In this document: in pieces, positions 55,846 to 64,000 of the stretch | How positions within the stretch are numbered: the first letter of the stretch is position 1 | How the letters are laid out: each line of letters starts with the position of its first letter | Source of the DNA: Deltaproteobacteria bacterium | GTDB lineage: Bacteria > Myxococcota_A > Polyangia > Polyangiales > Ga0077539 | Direction: 5' to 3' | DNA length: 64,000 nucleotides | Assembly: GCA_016704445.1 (NCBI GenBank) | Contig: JADJAE010000044.1 | Location: 30,678-94,677 of the forward strand | Position numbers and translations under genes: made by a program | Notes under the pieces: model-generated | Told to the model about the DNA's origin: nothing | What the model saw: only the letters and a program-made list of their open reading frames with translations | Database searches by the model: none

Positions 55846-56469
55846 TCAGCCGCCGAGCCCGTGCTCCTTCATGACGGCGGCGTTCTTCGCGTCGGCGCGT
55901 TGCAGCGCGGGGCGCGCGGCGAGCCGCTCGCTGTACTCCGTGAACGCGGGCTTCGGCTCCACCATGTTGAAGCGCAGCATGTAGCGGAGCGTTCCGCCGA
56001 AGACGACGTCGGCCATGGAGAACCTGTCGCCGAGGATGAACTGCCGTCCCGCGATGGCGGCCTCCATCGAGTTCAACATGGAGTCGTAGCTTCCCCAGCC
56101 GACCTGACCGGCCCGGGCCTCCCAGCCGCTCGACTTCGCCATCGCGCCGGGCTCGATCACCGACGGCGCGAAGAACGACCAGCGCAGATAGGTCCCTCGC
56201 GCGGGGTCGTCGACCGCAGGCGCGAGCTTGCCGTAGGCGTAGCGGTCGGCGAGGTAGAGAGCGATGGCGCCGGCCTCGGTCACCACCTGATCGCCGTCGG
56301 TGAGCAATGGCAACTTGCCCATCGGGTTGAGGGCGACGATCTCGGGCGCCTTCTGCGCGCCCGACTGGATATCGACCCATCGAAGCTCGTAGTCGACGCC
56401 GACCTCTTCGAGCGCCCAGACCGTGCCCGCCGCGCGCGAATAGGGGTGGTGATAGAGAACGATCGACAT
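55846..56469 (-). CDS. glutathione S-transferase
   Basis: A 207-residue cytoplasmic GST. The N-terminal thioredoxin-like domain (SIVLYHHPYSRAAGTVWALE, PMGKLPLLTDGD, VTEAGAIALYLADRY with the ESxAI-type block) binds glutathione; the C-terminal helical domain follows, with a conserved GDRFSMADVV motif (N-capping box) near 145-155. Likely role is conjugation or reduction of electrophiles. It is divergent from the methyltransferase gene at 56716. Confidence 0.92.
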   Translation of the reverse strand: MSIVLYHHPYSRAAGTVWALEEVGVDYELRWVDIQSGAQKAPEIVALNPMGKLPLLTDGDQVVTEAGAIALYLADRYAYGKLAPAVDDPARGTYLRWSFFAPSVIEPGAMAKSSGWEARAGQVGWGSYDSMLNSMEAAIAGRQFILGDRFSMADVVFGGTLRYMLRFNMVEPKPAFTEYSERLAARPALQRADAKNAAVMKEHGLGG

Positions 56470-56715
56470 GGATGGCCTCCGGTTGGGGGGATGTTTCCCC
56501 GCGCGACGGTGTAGGGCAGCACCGCCGCGGAGCGCCAGCCGGATCTCCTCTTGTCGTCCATGCGGGCAAGTGGCCATGTCCGCGCTCGCCGACGAGGACG
56601 CCCGCGGGAGGGCTGCGAGCGCATCACGAGGACGATCGGCACGATGCGAAGAGTCGCCGATCGGAACGAAGCCCGCGCCCTGTCGCTCGCCTGGTGGCCG
56701 GACTACAGGAGCGGG

Positions 56716-57333
56716 ATGACCGAAATCTGGGAGTCCATGTTCGCGGCGATGCGGGTGATGTGGGGCGACGGGCCGACGCGCTCGGCGCTGCTCGCGCGTG
56801 ACCACTTCGTGGCGCGAGGCGCGCGCGAGATCCTGATCCCGGGCGTCGGTTACGGGCGCAACGCGAAGCCCTTCGTCGAGAGCGGCATGTCGGTCACCGG
56901 CATCGAGGTCTCCGCGACGGCGATCGCGCTCGCTCGCTCGGAGCTCGGCCTCGACTTTCCGATCCACCACGGCTCGGTCGAGGCGATGCCCTTCGACGAC
57001 CGCGAGTACGACGGCGTGTTCTGTTACGGGCTCGCGTACCTGCTCGACGCGGCGGCGCGCGCGAAGTTCTTCGCCGACTGCTTTCGCCAGCTTCGGCCGG
57101 GCGGCTCGATGATCTTCACGCTCATCTCGAAGAGCGCGCCCATGTACGGGCAGGGCCCGAAGCTCGGCGAGGACTGGTACGAGCGCGCGCCCGGCGTGCC
57201 GATGTTCTTCTACGACGAGGCATCGGTGGCGCGTGAGCTCGGCGCGTACGGCATCACGGACGTGTCCGAGATCGACGAGCCGGTGGCGGGGGGGTCGTAC
57301 CCCTTCTACAACGTCACCTGCGTGAAGCGCTGA
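56716..57333 (+). CDS. class I SAM-dependent methyltransferase
   Basis: A 205-residue methyltransferase. The ATG at 56716 follows AGGAGCGGG and gives a compact domain; the frame is open 55 codons further 5' but without similarity. Motif I EILIPGVGYGRNAKP at about 38-52, acidic VTGIEVSA at 60-67 (binds the ribose of SAM), and the post-motif PFDDREYDGVFCYG are seen. Related to TPMT- and UbiE-like enzymes acting on small molecules. Substrate unknown. Confidence 0.85.
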   Translation: MTEIWESMFAAMRVMWGDGPTRSALLARDHFVARGAREILIPGVGYGRNAKPFVESGMSVTGIEVSATAIALARSELGLDFPIHHGSVEAMPFDDREYDGVFCYGLAYLLDAAARAKFFADCFRQLRPGGSMIFTLISKSAPMYGQGPKLGEDWYERAPGVPMFFYDEASVARELGAYGITDVSEIDEPVAGGSYPFYNVTCVKR

Positions 57334-57540
57334 GCGCCTGCGCGGCGCGCCCGGTGGCGCGGGTGAGAGCGGTGGTCCGACGAACCGTACCGGATGCCGT
57401 TCGCATGATAGAGAATAGAGGTCTCAGCTACTCCCGCAGTCTGCGCGCACCTGTGCCGTTGTAGCGCTGGCCCTAGAACTCGCCGTGACCGCCGCGTCAC
57501 ACACACTCAACCCATGCGCCGCACCCAGCGCGAGGCATCG

Positions 57541-60975
<3,435 letters not shown>

Positions 60976-60990
60976 CCTTCCCAGGCGTGA

Positions 60991-61010
60991 GCGTCACCGA
61001 CCGGTGACGC
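60991..61010. terminator. hairpin between convergent genes
   Basis: GCGTCACCG pairs with CGGTGACGC in a 9-bp perfect stem, 15 bases after the stop of the giant lipoprotein gene and 51 bases before the convergent haloperoxidase gene's end. No long T run follows, so either a weak or bidirectional terminator. Confidence 0.5.
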
Positions 61011-61061
61011 GGACCGCCATCTCATACTGGCGCCTGTAATGGGTCCCGCCCCCTAAACAGT

Positions 61062-63917
61062 TCAGGGCAGTGCGCTGCCGGAGATGTAGCGCTCGGCGAG
61101 GGTCGCGGCAGCGAGGCCCACGTCGTGCCCGACGCGGCGGCCGACGAAGTCATCGGGCTGGAGGTGGATGCCTCCCCAGATGCGCGACTGCCCGGCCTGG
61201 TCGGCGGCGTCGAAGTAGGTCGCCCACTGGAGGCGCACGGCGGCCGTGGGGCCCCGCTCGAAGGTGAGGTACTCGTTCTCGCGAGCGACGAATTCTCCCA
61301 GTCCGCCGGGGAAGAACTCGCTCCCGGTGATGCGCGCGAGCACCTCGGCGGCCGCGCGGCTGAAGGTGCTGTGCCCTGACACGAAGCCCGGGAAGGCCGG
61401 TGTGACGAAGGTGCGGCGCTGGTATGGGACCCAGTCGATGCCGCGCACCCAGTCGACGCCGCCGACCTGCGTCCGGGGGTCGCCCGGCTCGCCCACCCAA
61501 CCGAGCACCACGACCTGATCGCGGTAGCGCGCGAGGCGGGCGTGACGCTGCCCCGGCGCCGAGCTCGCCGCGGTCACCTGCTCGATGAGCCCCGGAACCA
61601 ACGGGAGGCCGTTCGGGTGATACCCCGGGGCCGACGGGTCGCTCGACTGCCCGAGGCCGGCCATCCAGCGGATGAGGGAGATCGGGCGCGAGCTGGTGAA
61701 CCGGCGCTTCAGCTCCCACGCGGCGATGGCGGCGTCGTGCGTCGCGCCGTTGAGCGCGAGGTACGCGCGGACGTCCCAGGCGAGCGGGTCGAGCGCCGGG
61801 CCCTCGCCGTGCCAGCGACGGGCGAAGCCCGGGGAGTCCGAGACCTGGTTGGCGAGGACGTTCCAGTGGCCCGGAGGGGTCTCCGAGTGCGGTCCGTCGG
61901 CCCAGAACTCGGCGAGCACGCGGCCGAAGTCTCCGGGGAGCGCGCGCTGCGGCGCGTAGGGCTGTCCCGTCACGGGGTTCATCGGGCGGCCGCGCCCGTC
62001 GTCGGCGCCGAGGGAGTTGTTGCCCATCGACCCCGGCGACAGGTCGATCGGGTCGCCGGTCGTGGTGTCGAGCTGCCGCTCGCGGCGGATCACGTCCACC
62101 ATCCACGGGCCCATCTCGGGCTGCGTCGCGCTCGGCGCCACGTGGGGAAAGTACGCCGCGCCGTCGGCCCGCGGAGGCAGCGCGAAGGGGCGCACCAGGC
62201 CCCAGTTGGCGCCGATGTACTGCTGCCGCCCGGAGTCGAGCACGATGCCGTTCTGGGTGATCGCCGTGGCGAGGTCGAGCGGCTGCCAGCGCGACGGGTC
62301 GGTGAGCACCGTGCCCGGGCTGTCCACCGAGAGCGCGGGGTTGGGGGACACGTAGCCCGTGGTGTCGGCGTAGGCGTTGCGCTCGTTGGCGCCGTCGTCG
62401 AGGGTGGCGTCGATCACCGCGCGGCCGATGCGGTTGCCCACGCTGTGGGGGGAGTCTCCCGCGGTGTCGGTGGCCGCCGGATCGTAGCCGAGGCGGCGCA
62501 GGAAGGCGTCGAAGCACGCGGTCGAGAGGGCGCCGCCGTTGGCGCGGGCGTAGCGCTGCGTGAGCAGCCGGTGCGCGGCGTAGCTGATGGCCTCGCGGCG
62601 CGCGGCCGCGGGGTCGGTCGCGGTCGAGCGCGCGGTGGAGACATACCCGTCGGCGGTGGCGTCGTAGGCGGCCCACGCGTCCCACATCGCGACCGACAGG
62701 TGGAAGAGGTTGCGCGCGTGCACGCCGGGCCTCGGGACGTCGCGGCGGATCGCGTTGAGGATCTGCTCGTTCCATCGGCGAGCGATGGAGCCCGTAGGGG
62801 CCGGGTCGATGGCGCCCTCGGGGCAGGTCACGGGTGTCGACGCGTCGCCGCCGTCGGCGCCCGCGTCTCGCCCCGCGGGGCTCGCGACGGCGGCGACCGC
62901 GGCGCCGTAGTGCGCGATCACGCCCGCGTCGAGGCTGGTCGAGAGCACGTTGCCGCCGACCGCCCAGACGCCGCCGCCCGGGTCGATCCACACGGCGTGG
63001 AGCGACTGCGCCGTCAGCCGCAGACCGTGGTCTTCCTCGCGCCAGGCGGTGCCCACGCGCTGAAACACCCGGCATCCCTGGCCGACGGCCCAGGCCGCGT
63101 CGCCGCTCGAGCACACGCCCTGCAACAGCTGCGCGTCGTCGGGCGCTCGCCCCGCGAAGGCAGCCGCGGCGCCGGAGGACTCCTGCAGGACGCCCTGCGC
63201 GTCGCCGCCTACGAGGAAGGTGCGCTGCGCGTCGCCGTGCACGGTGAAGAGCCTGCGCGTGGTGCCCGTGTCGAAGGGCGTGAACGCTCCGGCGCGGCCG
63301 TGGAGCGCGACGCCGAGCTCGCCGACCACCCACACGTCGTCGGCGCTGCGCCCCCAGACCTTGAAGAAAGCCGGGCCGTCGTGGGTTGGGTTGACGTCCG
63401 GGAGCGACGAGGGCAGGGCGGTGTCGCGCCAGGAGGTTCCGTCGAAGTGCCAGACGAAGCCGTTGCGCCCGGCGGTGCTGCCCACTGCGTACACGTCGTC
63501 GGGGCGCGCGCCCCACAGGCCGAACACCGTCGCGCGCGCAGAGCCCGGCGCCGCGAAGCGCTCGATGCGTCCGCCCTGGTGGCGCAGCAGCGTGGCCGAG
63601 GCGCCGCCCATCCACACGGTGCCGTCGGCGAAGGCCTGCGCCCACCACAGGTCGCCGCGCGTAGCAGTGCCCACGCGCTCCCACCGGGCGCCGTCGTAGT
63701 GCAGCACGAGCGGGCCGCTGCCCTTGTCCGCCCCGACGACCCAGACGTCTCGGGCCGACGTGCCGGTGACCGACAGCGCGGCCTCGGGAAGCTCCGTCGC
63801 CACCGCCTGCCACGCGCGCTGGACCGGCCCCGGGGGGTCGTCAGGACAGCCCGACAGCAGGGGAATCAGCGCCGCAAGGACGGTCCAAGCGCTGCGAGGC
63901 TGAGAGCGAAGAGACAT
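61062..63917 (-). CDS. lipoprotein with beta-propeller and vanadium-dependent haloperoxidase domain
   Basis: A 951-residue lipoprotein starting at ATG 63917 (signal WTVLAALIPLLSGC). Residues about 30-370 form a propeller with repeated blades such as GTSARDVWVVGADKG and WGRSADDVWVVGELG. After an Ala/Asp linker, residues about 400-951 are a haloperoxidase/PAP2-like enzyme. The full vanadate-binding set is seen: K737 and R744 in KRRFTSSRP, S847-G848-H849 in GFVSGHSTFS, R912 and H918 in SRIWGGIHLQ, with the same spacings as in fungal vanadium chloroperoxidase. It could thus oxidise halides with peroxide outside the cell, though phosphatase activity is not excluded. Propeller fusion to this enzyme is unusual. 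Confidence 0.88.
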   Translation of the reverse strand: MSLRSQPRSAWTVLAALIPLLSGCPDDPPGPVQRAWQAVATELPEAALSVTGTSARDVWVVGADKGSGPLVLHYDGARWERVGTATRGDLWWAQAFADGTVWMGGASATLLRHQGGRIERFAAPGSARATVFGLWGARPDDVYAVGSTAGRNGFVWHFDGTSWRDTALPSSLPDVNPTHDGPAFFKVWGRSADDVWVVGELGVALHGRAGAFTPFDTGTTRRLFTVHGDAQRTFLVGGDAQGVLQESSGAAAAFAGRAPDDAQLLQGVCSSGDAAWAVGQGCRVFQRVGTAWREEDHGLRLTAQSLHAVWIDPGGGVWAVGGNVLSTSLDAGVIAHYGAAVAAVASPAGRDAGADGGDASTPVTCPEGAIDPAPTGSIARRWNEQILNAIRRDVPRPGVHARNLFHLSVAMWDAWAAYDATADGYVSTARSTATDPAAARREAISYAAHRLLTQRYARANGGALSTACFDAFLRRLGYDPAATDTAGDSPHSVGNRIGRAVIDATLDDGANERNAYADTTGYVSPNPALSVDSPGTVLTDPSRWQPLDLATAITQNGIVLDSGRQQYIGANWGLVRPFALPPRADGAAYFPHVAPSATQPEMGPWMVDVIRRERQLDTTTGDPIDLSPGSMGNNSLGADDGRGRPMNPVTGQPYAPQRALPGDFGRVLAEFWADGPHSETPPGHWNVLANQVSDSPGFARRWHGEGPALDPLAWDVRAYLALNGATHDAAIAAWELKRRFTSSRPISLIRWMAGLGQSSDPSAPGYHPNGLPLVPGLIEQVTAASSAPGQRHARLARYRDQVVVLGWVGEPGDPRTQVGGVDWVRGIDWVPYQRRTFVTPAFPGFVSGHSTFSRAAAEVLARITGSEFFPGGLGEFVARENEYLTFERGPTAAVRLQWATYFDAADQAGQSRIWGGIHLQPDDFVGRRVGHDVGLAAATLAERYISGSALP

Positions 63918-64000
63918 GCGGGATATCACCCTTCGAACGTACGCATCGGGGAGAGCCGCGGCATGCGACCCTTCGTCGCGTGACATAGGACGGGCGCGGG

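Overview
The window is very GC-rich bacterial DNA, and every part of it looks like a member of the Myxococcota (probably a Polyangia/Sandaracinaceae-type genome; inference). The supporting signs are three eukaryote-like Ser/Thr kinases, many lipoproteins with Asp/Gly-rich or Cys-rich repeats, CNGxDDxCDG (MopE-type) repeats, a Cys-Gly/TM/Arg tail like the MYXO-CTERM sorting signal, an extra groEL without groES, and a large NAD-glutamate dehydrogenase. No rRNA, tRNA or CRISPR array was seen.

Layout. 1-4.7 kb: 5' end of an acetyl-CoA-synthetase-like gene, a solo groEL with a small partner gene, and a membrane Ser/Thr kinase. 4.6-13.0 kb (minus): one tightly coupled six-gene operon reading INO1 (inositol-3-phosphate synthase), Gfo/Idh/MocA dehydrogenase, CDP-alcohol phosphatidyltransferase fused to GtrA, class-III aminotransferase, AUR1-like PAP2 transferase, MMPL/RND exporter. 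Most junctions are stop/start overlaps. This is the best candidate for a little-described system: a bacterial inositol-(phospho/sphingo)lipid pathway with possible inositol amination and export. A sphingosine-1-phosphate-lyase-like gene at 31.6 kb gives independent support for long-chain-base chemistry in this organism. 13.3-19.4 kb: kinase and two secreted Cys-rich proteins. 19.4-25.9 kb: inosine-guanosine kinase, a frameshifted lipoprotein, an ISKra4-like insertion sequence flanked by two broken genes, a kinase/phosphatase fusion resembling PNKP, and a large inverted repeat. 25.9-29.1 kb: unknown protein, repeat lipoprotein and pectate-lyase-like lipoprotein, followed by an AT-richer empty stretch. 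29.7-41.2 kb: TPR/HEAT protein (two frameshifts), S1P-lyase-like enzyme, TauE-like permease, SDR, acylphosphatase, HEAT protein, lipoprotein, NAD-GDH, beta-propeller protein. 41.2-47.4 kb: ABC ATPase, DegT aminotransferase, envelope proteins, CaCA-like exchanger. 47.5-64 kb: envelope and secreted proteins (DUF5648-like, tail-collar, Tat/NHL, ricin-B), an ECF sigma / Pro-rich / kinase operon crossing an extreme poly-G tract, GST, methyltransferase, a giant nine-repeat lipoprotein, and a beta-propeller/vanadium-haloperoxidase fusion.

Several genes carry single-base frameshifts, mostly in or beside short homopolymers. In a genome this GC-rich these may be assembly errors rather than real mutations; each one is recorded separately. 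Start codons are often GTG and stop/start overlaps (GTGA or ATGA) are the rule inside operons, so translational coupling looks general here.
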